From positions 682,001 to 746,000 of the forward strand of contig DAJPFV010000001.1 in the NCBI GenBank assembly GCA_025993015.1: a stretch of 64,000 bases of DNA, in the 5' to 3' direction. This document shows positions 18,511 through 26,576 of this stretch, piece by piece. Source of the DNA: Coriobacteriaceae bacterium. GTDB taxonomy: Bacteria; Actinomycetota; Coriobacteriia; Coriobacteriales; Coriobacteriaceae. The notes under the pieces were generated by a model that had not been told where the DNA came from, did no database searches, and was given only the letters and a program-made list of their open reading frames with translations. How positions within the stretch are numbered: the first letter of the stretch is position 1; the number at the start of each line of letters is the position of its first letter. The translations under genes were made by a program, and so were the position numbers.

Positions 18511-19242
18511 CTAGAACATGCCCAAGAAACCGTGCACAAACAGCGCGGCCAGAGCGGCACCGATAAACGGAGCGATGCCAGGAACGAGCAGGCCGTACTT
18601 CCAGTTGTTGTCAGCCTTGTTCTTGATCGGCAGCACCTGATAGGCCATGCGAGGACCAAGGTCACGAGCCTGGTTCATGGCGAAGCCGGTGATGCCGCCC
18701 ATGCCCATGCCAACAGCCCAAACGATCAGACCGACGCAGATGGCAAGCATCAGAACGTTCTCGCCGGCGCGGTTAGCGGCAGCAAGGATGGCGCTGATGA
18801 ACACAAAGGTGCAGATAGCCTCGCAGAAGAAGTTACGGGCGTAGTTCGTACCCTCGGTGGTGGGGTTGGTCGAGAAGATGTTGCGCTGGGCAATGGGGTC
18901 GACGACACCATCGGAAGCCTTGAACTCATCGGCATACATCAACCACGCGATTACGGCGCCCACAAAGCCGCCGAGCATATCGGCAACCATGAAGGGGATG
19001 CAGCTGCTCCACGGCACCAGACCGACGATGCACTGGGCGAGCACCATAGCCGGGTTCATGCACACGGCACCGCCAAAGACAAACAGGCAGACCGAGATGC
19101 CAAAAGACCAAGTGGTGATGGCAAACATGTGGCCAGAGCCCTGATACTTGGTGCCCTTGAGCACGGTATCGCAGTGCACGCCCACGCCAAAGATGATCAT
19201 GAGGGCCGTTGCGCCGAATTCGTAGAGGAGTTTGGTAAGCAT
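18511..19242 (-). CDS. larD: Aquaglyceroporin-type channel, probable lactate channel LarD
   Basis: A 243-residue MIP-family channel with six membrane helices and two half-helices. The first NPA box is intact (residues 63-65), while the second reads NQA (190-192) before the conserved Arg193. It lies 49 bp downstream of larA on the same strand. In Lactiplantibacillus plantarum the aquaglyceroporin LarD is part of the lar operon and passes lactic acid. By context this is its counterpart; a glycerol facilitator is the alternative. Confidence 0.85.
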   Translation of the reverse strand: MLTKLLYEFGATALMIIFGVGVHCDTVLKGTKYQGSGHMFAITTWSFGISVCLFVFGGAVCMNPAMVLAQCIVGLVPWSSCIPFMVADMLGGFVGAVIAWLMYADEFKASDGVVDPIAQRNIFSTNPTTEGTNYARNFFCEAICTFVFISAILAAANRAGENVLMLAICVGLIVWAVGMGMGGITGFAMNQARDLGPRMAYQVLPIKNKADNNWKYGLLVPGIAPFIGAALAALFVHGFLGMF

Positions 19243-19291
19243 AAAACCTTATCTTTCTTGTCGGTTATAAACGATTCGTTTAGGCCACGCG

Positions 19292-20569
19292 CTAGTGCTG
19301 CGCGACGACAACGCCCAGGCCATCGGGAATGACGGCGACCTTGGCATCGGCACCCTTCATCTCAAAGGCGAGCTTGAGCGCCTCCTCGATAGTGTTGACC
19401 GGCGTCATGTGCATATCCTTGAGCATCTGGTGATCGCACAGGTCGGTGACCATGATCACAGGGTGATGCGCCAGGATGCGGGCAAAGATCTGGCTCGTCC
19501 ACTGGTCGGGCAGGGTCTCGTCCTTAGGACGGTCGATGCAGGCGCGCTCGAACTCCGCCGGGTCGTTGTCGGCGATGTTGTGATAGAAGCCCTCGCCACC
19601 GTGACCGTCGGCACAACCGGCGACATCGATGATCACACCGCCCTCGGGAAGCGTAGCCTCGGCAGCGCACATGCCCTTCACGGCCTGGTAGATGTTCTGG
19701 TCGAGCGGGTAGCCGCCGTTGGTGGTGATGGCAATCTCGCACTCAACGGGCTCAACACCGGCAAGGCTCTTCACAAACTCGCAGCCAGCCTCGTGTGCCT
19801 TGTGGATGTCGCCGGCGAAGGAGCCAATGACCTCGTGCTTACCGTTGAGCACCACGTTGAGCACAAAGGCAAGGTGAGCCATCTCGGCAGCGGCAAACAT
19901 ATCCTCGCTCACGTGGTTGTGGCACAGGTTGCCGGCACGCGAATGGGAATCGTTCACAAACTGGCCGTTGTGGTTGTACATGATGGTCTTGTAGCTGGCG
20001 ATACCGGGCAGCACGGACTTACGGCTGCCAGAGAAACCGGCAAAGAAGTGCGGCTCAATAAAGCCCTCGGCAAGCAGCAGATCGCAATCGGCCGCAATCT
20101 TGTTGATGATGCACTCGCCACCAGAAGGCAAGGTGCCGATCTTTTTCATCATGCTGTCGTCAGTCGCGACGTGCATAACGATTTCCTCGTTGGCAACGAT
20201 CTCCTCGCCATACTTGTTGACGAGCTCCTCATGCGTCGACGGACGGTGCATACCCGTAGCAACCAAAATACGAACTCGAGCCTCGGGCGCAGCGGAATGG
20301 ATGTGATGCAGCAGAATAGGCATCGTCACACGCGAGGGAACGGGACGCGTATGATCGGAGCTAATAATGACAATATCCTTCTTGCCAGCACAAAGCTCCT
20401 CGAGCGAAGGCGAGCCATAAGGGTTGGCAAGCGACTCCTCTACCAGCTCTTCCTGCGATTTCGTAGTCTTAAACTCGTTTTGATGACCTTCCATCACACC
20501 CGCGAAGTTCTTATCCTCGAGCTCCAGATGCAACGTCTTGTGGTCAAACGGCAGTTCACATTCAAACAA
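19292..20569 (-). CDS. larA: Nickel-dependent lactate racemase
   Basis: A 425-residue LarA, which interconverts D- and L-lactate with the nickel-pincer nucleotide. The residues known in Lactiplantibacillus LarA are all visible: the two catalytic His (GMHRPSTHEEL and EGFIEPHFFAGFSG), the cofactor-binding Lys in SGSRKSVLPG and the nickel-ligand His in TIMYNHNG. TTG at 20569 is chosen as the start because GGAAGAGGG lies 9 nt upstream and the resulting MFECELPFDHKTL aligns with the known N-terminus; the length then matches the 424-residue homologue. It is co-directional with larD. The window contains no larE. Confidence 0.95.
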   Translation of the reverse strand: MFECELPFDHKTLHLELEDKNFAGVMEGHQNEFKTTKSQEELVEESLANPYGSPSLEELCAGKKDIVIISSDHTRPVPSRVTMPILLHHIHSAAPEARVRILVATGMHRPSTHEELVNKYGEEIVANEEIVMHVATDDSMMKKIGTLPSGGECIINKIAADCDLLLAEGFIEPHFFAGFSGSRKSVLPGIASYKTIMYNHNGQFVNDSHSRAGNLCHNHVSEDMFAAAEMAHLAFVLNVVLNGKHEVIGSFAGDIHKAHEAGCEFVKSLAGVEPVECEIAITTNGGYPLDQNIYQAVKGMCAAEATLPEGGVIIDVAGCADGHGGEGFYHNIADNDPAEFERACIDRPKDETLPDQWTSQIFARILAHHPVIMVTDLCDHQMLKDMHMTPVNTIEEALKLAFEMKGADAKVAVIPDGLGVVVAQH

Positions 20570-20694
20570 TGACGAGCGCCCTCTTCCTTTCAACTGACAC
20601 ACTAGATAAACCGTTGGAAGGATACGCCGCTCACCGAAAAACACCACCGTCCACCGACTCATTAACACAACGTTCATATTTGACCCACAACAAA

Positions 20695-20842
20695 ACGGCC
20701 GCGATCCCAAACGGGACCGCGGCCGTCTGCCAAAGACACTATAGACAGGATGACTTACGCAGCGCCGAGGCAAACATCTACCCCGAGACGTACGCGCGTA
20801 AGCCATTTTGCATATATGCGTTAATTAATTGCATAAAATGGC
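20695..20842 (-). ncRNA. Structured leader with terminator-like hairpin before larA
   Basis: On the minus strand an AT-rich palindrome (GCCATTTT at 20802-20809 and AAAATGGC at 20835-20842) with a TATATG element is followed by a 7-bp closing stem CTTACGC/GCGTAAG (20796-20802/20754-20760), an inner stem-loop, and a 14-bp GC-rich hairpin (20713-20726/20695-20708) ending in TTTTGTTGTG. larA starts 126 nt later. This is the arrangement of an attenuated or riboswitch-type leader, or of a short independent RNA. No known class was recognised. Confidence 0.45.
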
Positions 20843-20883
20843 GCATGGATTTCTAGCTGCAACAGGGTAGTGCCCTCCGGAGC

Positions 20884-20907
20884 GTGCATTTTTGCGAGTA
20901 TTCAGCA
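20884..20907. repeat. Solo copy of the 850/1019 end repeat
   Basis: The sequence GTGCATTTTTGCGAGTATTC and the bases after it match the inverted ends of the 850-1045 element with one substitution. No second arm was found nearby. The rest of 20910-21170 holds no gene or repeat that could be recognised. Confidence 0.6.
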
Positions 20908-21174
20908 TCACGAAATCAGATTATGGGGCCAAGAGTCTTTTAAAAGGCAGAAAGCCCTCACGACTCATCCCGTCAGGACGACGTACTGCGATAAGCCATC
21001 CATATTTGAACATCGTTAGCCTCCAATTGGCGCGCAGAGGCATCAACAAAGGCAGCGAAAATCGGCTATCGCCTTATACATCAATCTTTGGCTGCTGAAA
21101 ACTCCGTTTTTTGCACGTCGCCCCAAGCACCACCCTCAGCCAACGGCTAATCCGCCGAAGACCAGACATCGCAG

Positions 21175-21298
21175 GGCCCGCCATAGGTTTACTTTTAGGC
21201 AAACTCCGCAGGACGCAAGAAGCCCTCGCCGCACTCCACGCTATGCGCGAAGCGCACCATTCTTCTCCTCAGCTTTAATCCCAGAAGACCGAGGACGA
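21175..21298. repeat. Decayed copy of the nested inverted repeat
   Basis: Contains ACTCCGCAGGACGCAAGAAG near 21205, identical to the loop and inner-stem start of the element at 18360-18486, and CGAGGAC near 21290, its opposite loop strand. The outer left arm resembles that of copy 1, but its partner arm is missing. The intact copy 2 starts directly afterwards at 21300. Confidence 0.6.
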
Positions 21299-21299
21299 A

Positions 21300-21426
21300 G
21301 GGACCCGATGGGTTTCCCTCTGAATGCATACCGCAGCACGAAGCCCCCTTATCCGCAGCTCCGAAGGAGCAGGATAAGGGGGCTTCAAGTGCGAGGACGC
21401 ATTCAGAGGGAAACCCATCGGGTCCC
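21300..21426. repeat. Nested inverted repeat, 28-bp outer stem (type copy 2)
   Basis: The perfect outer arms (21300-21327/21399-21426), an internal loop (21328-21339 and 21387-21398), a perfect 15-bp inner stem (21340-21354/21372-21386) and a GCTCC-GAA-GGAGC tip match the layout of 18360-18486. The stems differ in sequence but stay fully paired, while the loop strands CCGCAG and CGAGGAC are the same. It ends 23 bp before the ppc stop codon and may terminate ppc. Confidence 0.85.
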
Positions 21427-21449
21427 GGTGAGAGCCACAGGGCTATCGA

Positions 21450-24275
21450 TTACCCCGTGTTCTGCAGTCCTGCCGAGACGCCGGTCACAGTCGAAAGAAT
21501 CAGGCTCATGTACTCGGCCTTCTTCTCCTCGGCCATCTCGTCCTGGTTCATACGCACCTCGCGAAGGGCGCGGACCTGAGCGATGGACAGGGCGTCGACG
21601 TAGGGGTTACGCACGCGAACGGCGCAGCCGAGCACGCGGCGGCGCTGCAGCGGCCACTCGTCACCGACGATGGCAAGGACCCACTTACGCGTGAGCTGCA
21701 TCTCGGTGAAGACCTTCTCGGACAGATCCTGGCGATCGCCCAGGTGCAGATACATCTTGGCGATGCGCTGGTCGGTCTTGGCGATCGACATCTCGATGTT
21801 ATCGATAAAGGTGCGGAAGAACGGCCACTCCTGGTAGGCAGCCTTAAGCTGGTCAAGGTCGCCCAACTGCTCGCAGGCGGTGCCCAGGCCGTACCAAGCG
21901 GCCAGGTTAATGCGTGCCTGGCTCCAGCTGAAGATCCACGGAATGGTACGCAGGTCGTCGAGCGACTTGGCGCCCAGGCCGCGCTTGGCGGGACGCGAGC
22001 CGATCGGCAGCAGACCGACCTCGGTCAACGGCGTCACGGTCGAGAACCACGGTGTAAAGTCCTCGGTGTTCAGCAGGTCCAGATAGCGCTCGTGGCTTGC
22101 GGCGTTGAGCTTCTCGGCCATATCCCAGAACTTCTGCGTGGTCTCGGTGTTGGTCTTCTCGACACTCGGGGCCGACTGCAAAAGCGTTGCGGCGGCAACG
22201 GACTCAACATGGCGCTGAGCCAGCGTGCGGTTGCCGTAACGGGCAAAGATGACCTCGCCCTGCTCGGTGAGCTTAAAGAAGCAGTTGACCGAACCCTTGG
22301 GCTGCGCCAGCACGGCCTTGTTGGCCGGGCCGCCGCCACGGCCCACGGCACCGCCGCGACCGTGCATGAGCACCAGGTCGATATCGTTCTTCTCTGCCCA
22401 CTTGGCGATGCGCTCCTGCGCGGAGTGCAGCGCGAGCATGGCCGTGGTAGGACCGGCATCCTTGGAAGAGTCGGAATAGCCCAGCATGACCTCCATGCGG
22501 CGGTTGGTCTGGGCAAGGCGCTTTTGCACCACGGGCAGCGTAAGCATCTGATCGAGCACGTCGACGCAGCCCTCGAGGTCCTCGAGCTGCTCGAACAACG
22601 GGATCACGTCGAGCTCGGGGACATCCTCCTCGTGTGCAAAGGACAGGTGCGCCAGCTCAAAGACGTCGGCCACATGCTGAGCGCTCTTGGTAAACGAGAT
22701 GATGTAGCGGTGCGCCATCTTCTTGCCGTAGCGCTTTTGGATGGAGCCGATAGCGCGGAAGGTATCGATGACCTCGCGCGTCATGGGCTGCAGGTCGCCA
22801 TGGATACCGTTCTCGTGGATATCCTTAAGGGCGCGGGCATGCACCACGGAGTGCTGACGGAACTCCATCTCGACCATATGGAAGCCGAAGGACTCGACCT
22901 GCCAGATGATGGTCTGGACCGGGCCGTAGGCAGCACGGACGGCACCGCAGGCGGCCAGCGAGCGCTGGACGACGCGCAGGTCCTCCAGGAACTCATCGGC
23001 GCTGTGGTACATGGTGTCGGTGATACGACGGACGGTGGCGTTCAGGCGGTCGGCCATGACGAGCATGACGGCGCGATGCGGCTCGTGCTCGGAGATCAGC
23101 TCGGCGCGGGCCGTGTAACGAGGGCTCATCTCGACCTGATGGTTCCACAGGTTAATGAGCTCGGCCGACGGCTTGCTGTAGGTAGCCTCGAGCGTGAGGT
23201 TGCGGCCGATGTGGCGGCACTTGTCCTCGAGCTTGAGCACCATGTGCGTAAAGTACTTGGCGGCGACCTCACGGCTCACCTTGGCGGTGACGTTGGGGTT
23301 ACCGTCGCGGTCGGAACCGATCCAGCTGCCGGGATGGAAGAACGCCGGGCACAGCGGCGGCACAGTACCGGCCTTGTCGCCCAGCACCCAATCGTCAAAA
23401 CGACGATAGATAACGGGGATAACGTCGAACAGCGTGTTATCGAAGATGTCGATGATGGTATCGGCTTCCTCGACCGGCGTGGGCTTCTTGAGCGCGATGG
23501 GACTCGTACGCACCAGGGCGTCGATCTCCTGCAGCATATGGCGCTCGTTCTCCACCAGGTCGGAGCCGCCCAGACGCGGACGCTCCTCCAGCAGGTTGGA
23601 GATACGGCGGATCTTGCCCTCGACGGCCTTACGACGGGCCTCGGTGGGATGTGCGGTAAAGACAGGGTGGAACTCGAGCTTGTCGAGCAGCTCGTTGGCA
23701 CCCTCGACACCCAGCTCATTCACCAGCTGGTGATAGGCAACGGTAAGCTCGTTGGCAGGATCGACCTCGGTATCGGTCGACGCACCGGCCTCGCGCTCGC
23801 GCAGCTGCGCCACACGGTAGTTCTCCTCCGACAGGTTTGCCAGATGGAAAAAGCTCGTAAAGGCGCGAACGATGACCTGCTGCTTATCGAGCGGCAGGCT
23901 GTCGATCAAATCGACGACCTCACGAAATGCCACGGCAGTGGGCTCGTCGGCGGTGGGCACGCCCTGCTCGTCGACGGCTTCGTCGGCAGCGCAGGTACCG
24001 GGGTTGCCGGCATTGACCACAATCTCGGCTGTCAAAATCTTGTCGAACAGGTCCGCGATCTCGGGATCATACTCGCTAAGCACACGGCGCTCCAGGCGCA
24101 AGAACAGCGCCAGATTGTCGCGCAGCTCCTCGGGGATCTCGATCTCGGCGAGACGCTCCCTGGACTCGGCATTCGAGCCGATTCGGTTAACGAGGCGGTT
24201 GACCACGGCAGCGACGCGCGCCGCGGCTTCGGGTACAGACTGGTTGCTTAGGTTCTCAGCCACGTTTCCTCCCAT
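21450..24275 (-). CDS. ppc: Phosphoenolpyruvate carboxylase
   Basis: A 941-residue PEP carboxylase, which forms oxaloacetate from PEP and bicarbonate in the cytoplasm. In a fermenter it feeds malate, fumarate, succinate and aspartate synthesis. The catalytic motifs are VFTAHPTE with the essential His (about residue 212), GYSDSSKDAG, and the HGRGGAVGRGGGP loop. The C-terminus ends in QNTG as in nearly all PEPCs. The ATG at 24275 overlaps GGAGG too closely; the GTG 12 nt downstream, with GGGAGG 4 nt before it, may be the true start. A TATAAT box lies about 33 bp upstream. Confidence 0.96.
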   Translation of the reverse strand: MGGNVAENLSNQSVPEAAARVAAVVNRLVNRIGSNAESRERLAEIEIPEELRDNLALFLRLERRVLSEYDPEIADLFDKILTAEIVVNAGNPGTCAADEAVDEQGVPTADEPTAVAFREVVDLIDSLPLDKQQVIVRAFTSFFHLANLSEENYRVAQLREREAGASTDTEVDPANELTVAYHQLVNELGVEGANELLDKLEFHPVFTAHPTEARRKAVEGKIRRISNLLEERPRLGGSDLVENERHMLQEIDALVRTSPIALKKPTPVEEADTIIDIFDNTLFDVIPVIYRRFDDWVLGDKAGTVPPLCPAFFHPGSWIGSDRDGNPNVTAKVSREVAAKYFTHMVLKLEDKCRHIGRNLTLEATYSKPSAELINLWNHQVEMSPRYTARAELISEHEPHRAVMLVMADRLNATVRRITDTMYHSADEFLEDLRVVQRSLAACGAVRAAYGPVQTIIWQVESFGFHMVEMEFRQHSVVHARALKDIHENGIHGDLQPMTREVIDTFRAIGSIQKRYGKKMAHRYIISFTKSAQHVADVFELAHLSFAHEEDVPELDVIPLFEQLEDLEGCVDVLDQMLTLPVVQKRLAQTNRRMEVMLGYSDSSKDAGPTTAMLALHSAQERIAKWAEKNDIDLVLMHGRGGAVGRGGGPANKAVLAQPKGSVNCFFKLTEQGEVIFARYGNRTLAQRHVESVAAATLLQSAPSVEKTNTETTQKFWDMAEKLNAASHERYLDLLNTEDFTPWFSTVTPLTEVGLLPIGSRPAKRGLGAKSLDDLRTIPWIFSWSQARINLAAWYGLGTACEQLGDLDQLKAAYQEWPFFRTFIDNIEMSIAKTDQRIAKMYLHLGDRQDLSEKVFTEMQLTRKWVLAIVGDEWPLQRRRVLGCAVRVRNPYVDALSIAQVRALREVRMNQDEMAEEKKAEYMSLILSTVTGVSAGLQNTG

Positions 24276-24299
24276 TCCTCCTTCTATGCACGTAACATG

Positions 24300-24410
24300 C
24301 GGTATTCATTATAGGCGCTTGAGAAATACTTTCGACACTGATTGCGCTTTACCACACAAAAGTATTTTCTGCATTGCAAAGGTTTTTGCCCTAAATGGTC
24401 GTATTTCTCG
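24300..24410 (-). promoter_or_regulatory. ppc promoter region with repeated AGAAATAC elements
   Basis: A perfect TATAAT lies at 24308-24313 (minus strand). GAGAAATAC/GTATTTCTC copies lie at 24321-24329 and about 24401-24409, with a related AAAGTATTTTCT copy between them. The repeats could be operator half-sites. No terminator for hisS with a clear T-tract was found in the same gap. Confidence 0.5.
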
Positions 24411-24520
24411 GTGGGCGGCATACGTAAACGGGGGCATTCCGCATAAAAGCGAAACACCCCCGTAACAATCGCTCTCCATGAGCAGGGCACGTTAGCAGGC
24501 CCGAAGCTCAAAAAGATGCG

Positions 24521-25834
24521 CTACAGGCGCTCGCGAACCGCCTCGACGACGTTGTCCAGATCGGCGAGCACCTCGTCATGGCTCTGCATGTCGCGCACTT
24601 TGACCTTGCCGGCGGCAAGCTCGTCGCCACCCAGGACCAAGATGAGCTTGGCGCCTACCTTATCGGCTTGCTTAAACTGGGCCTTGAGCGAACGACCCTG
24701 ATAGTCGGCCTCGGTCACGATACCTGCGGCGCGAAGCTCCTGCGTAATGGCAAAGACGTTCTGACGCAGCTCCTTGCCGGCGTTGGCGACATAGACGCAC
24801 GGGGCCTCATCGGCACCCAAATCGCTGCCAAAGGCCTGCAGGGCCAGCAGGGCGCGCTCAAAACCGACAGCAAAGCCGACGCCCGCCGTGGGCTTGCCAC
24901 CCTCGAGCTCGACCAGGCCATCGTAGCGGCCGCCGCCGCCGATGGAGCCGACGCCGGCGCCAGGGGCCTCGACCTCAAAGACAGTACGGGTGTAGTAGTC
25001 CAGGCCGCGCACCAAGGTGGGATCCTCGACATACTCGATACCGGCGGCATCCAGATAGCGCTTGACCTGCTCGTAGTGCTCGCGGCACTCATCGCACAGG
25101 TTGTCACCCATCAGCGGAGCCTCGGCCATGATCTCGCGGCAGTGGTCGTTCTTGCAGTCGAAGGCACGCAGCGGGTTGAGCTCGGCGCGCTCGCGGCACT
25201 CGTCACACATCTCGTCTGCGTGATCGAGGATGAACTGCTTGACCTGCTCGCGGTAAGCCGGACGGCACTGGGCGTCACCCATCGAGTTGATGAGCAGACG
25301 AAGCTTGGAAAGATCGAAGCCCAGGCGCTTGTAGAACTCCATGAGCATGATGATGCACTCGGCGTCTGCCGCCGGATCGGGAGCGCCGAGCCACTCGATG
25401 CCCACCTGGTGGAACTGGCGCAGGCGGCCCTTCTGGGGACGCTCGCCGCGGAACATGGCCTCGGCGTAGTAAGCCTTAAACGGCGTGGAGCCCTGGGGCA
25501 CCAGATTGTTCTCGACGACGGCGCGCACCACGCCGGCCGTGCCCTCGGGGCGAAGTGCCAGGCGCTGCTTGGGCTTGAGTTTGGTGTCGGTGCCCTCGGT
25601 AAAGACGCGCTCCAGGTTGGCACCGCTGAACACGCGGAACATTTCCTTGCGCACGACGTCGGTCGACTGGCCGATACCGTGGACAAACACGTCAACCTGC
25701 TCGATCGCGGGCGTCTCGATGGGTTTAAAACCAAACGGCTCGAACACGCCGGCCGCAATCTGCTGCATCTTTTGCCAGGCGCGCATCTCGGCGCCGATAA
25801 GGTCGCGGGTTCCCTCCGCCTTCTGTGCCTGCAT
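24521..25834 (-). CDS. hisS: Histidyl-tRNA synthetase
   Basis: A 437-residue class II synthetase. The N-terminal EGTRDLIG leads into motif 1, motif 2 is MFRGERPQKGRLRQFHQVGIE, the His-specific signature is LVRGLDYYTRTVFEV, and motif 3 is GFAVGFERALLAL. The C-terminal anticodon-binding domain (about residues 335-437) follows. An insertion with paired CxxC motifs (CDECRERAEL, CDECREHYEQ at about residues 190-250) may bind zinc. The start at 25834 has AAAGGTG upstream. Confidence 0.95.
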   Translation of the reverse strand: MQAQKAEGTRDLIGAEMRAWQKMQQIAAGVFEPFGFKPIETPAIEQVDVFVHGIGQSTDVVRKEMFRVFSGANLERVFTEGTDTKLKPKQRLALRPEGTAGVVRAVVENNLVPQGSTPFKAYYAEAMFRGERPQKGRLRQFHQVGIEWLGAPDPAADAECIIMLMEFYKRLGFDLSKLRLLINSMGDAQCRPAYREQVKQFILDHADEMCDECRERAELNPLRAFDCKNDHCREIMAEAPLMGDNLCDECREHYEQVKRYLDAAGIEYVEDPTLVRGLDYYTRTVFEVEAPGAGVGSIGGGGRYDGLVELEGGKPTAGVGFAVGFERALLALQAFGSDLGADEAPCVYVANAGKELRQNVFAITQELRAAGIVTEADYQGRSLKAQFKQADKVGAKLILVLGGDELAAGKVKVRDMQSHDEVLADLDNVVEAVRERL

Positions 25835-25898
25835 GGGCAAACACCTTTCTTTTGTATCGCGTCATAGGTAGTGGACATTATACGGCACAAAGCAGCAA

Positions 25899-25960
25899 CG
25901 CGGCGGCGCGCCTGACCGAACGAGGGTATGGGGACTCGTTCGGCCAGACGCGCCGCCGCG
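25899..25960 (-). terminator. 62-bp hairpin between the MFS remnant and hisS
   Basis: Three consecutive stems pair without large gaps (25899-25910/25949-25960, 25912-25914/25945-25947, 25916-25924/25935-25943) around a 10-nt loop. No T-tract follows on either strand, so its role as a terminator is uncertain. It belongs to the same class of long gap-filling hairpins seen elsewhere in the window. Confidence 0.55.
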
Positions 25961-25996
25961 GACGAAGCGGACAAGCGGCGATGCGCTTTGGCCTAC

Positions 25997-26446
25997 CTAC
26001 TCCCCCGCCACGCTCGCGCGCAGCTTGGCGGCGATGGGCTCGGATGCCAGCAGGAACACGAGCATGACCACGGAGCACGCCAGGCACACGATCCAGGTGC
26101 TCGCAAAGGAGCCCGAGACGGCAAAGAGCACATAGACCTGCCAAAGCTCACCCACAAAGCTCATGCCCGCGAGCACCGTCGAGGTGGCGATAACGGTAAG
26201 CGAGCCCAATACGCGGCCACTCACCTTATCGGCAACATGGCCGATAACGAGCGAACCCACGACACTCACCACGGTGGAGATGGCATTGGAGATGTTGTAC
26301 TGCGCAAGGGAAATGCCCAGGTCGCTGACGATCAGCGGCTGGAACAGGCTCATGCAGTTGACGAAAATCGTGTAGCACGTGGCCATGATCACGAAGCCGG
26401 AGGTCACAACGAGCCAGCCGGGGAAGAACTTACGCTGCTGGGACAT
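25997..26446 (-). pseudogene. MFS transporter remnant with internal in-frame deletion
   Basis: A 149-residue open frame. Residues 1 to about 115 match the N-terminal helices 1-4 of a major facilitator permease (motif GHVADKVSGRVLGS after helix 2). The next residues, WIVCLACSVVMLVFLLASEP, look like the last helix of such a protein. About 250 residues of a usual 400-residue transporter are missing at the junction near 26100, with the frame kept. It has its own start and a normal ribosome site (AGGAGCAGTATG), so a short membrane protein may still be made, but transport is unlikely. Confidence 0.7.
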
Positions 26447-26486
26447 ACTGCTCCTTATTTAACAAACGAATAGCCGGCGCCGGGCG

Positions 26487-26576
26487 CCGGTAGTGCCCAA
26501 GATTGCCTTGAAAGACAAGGGCATAGGCCTTACGGCCATGCCCGCAGGCTTGAAAGGCAAGGTTGGGTGCTACCGG
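26487..26576 (-). terminator. Nested hairpin after the M20 peptidase gene
   Basis: The outer arms (26487-26500/26563-26576, 12 of 14 paired) overlap the stop codon of the M20 gene. The inner stem GGGCAT-A-GGCC/GGCC-ATGCCC (26519-26529/26534-26543) has a single bulged A, like the hairpin at 34599-34637. The minus-strand T-tract is weak. Confidence 0.6.
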
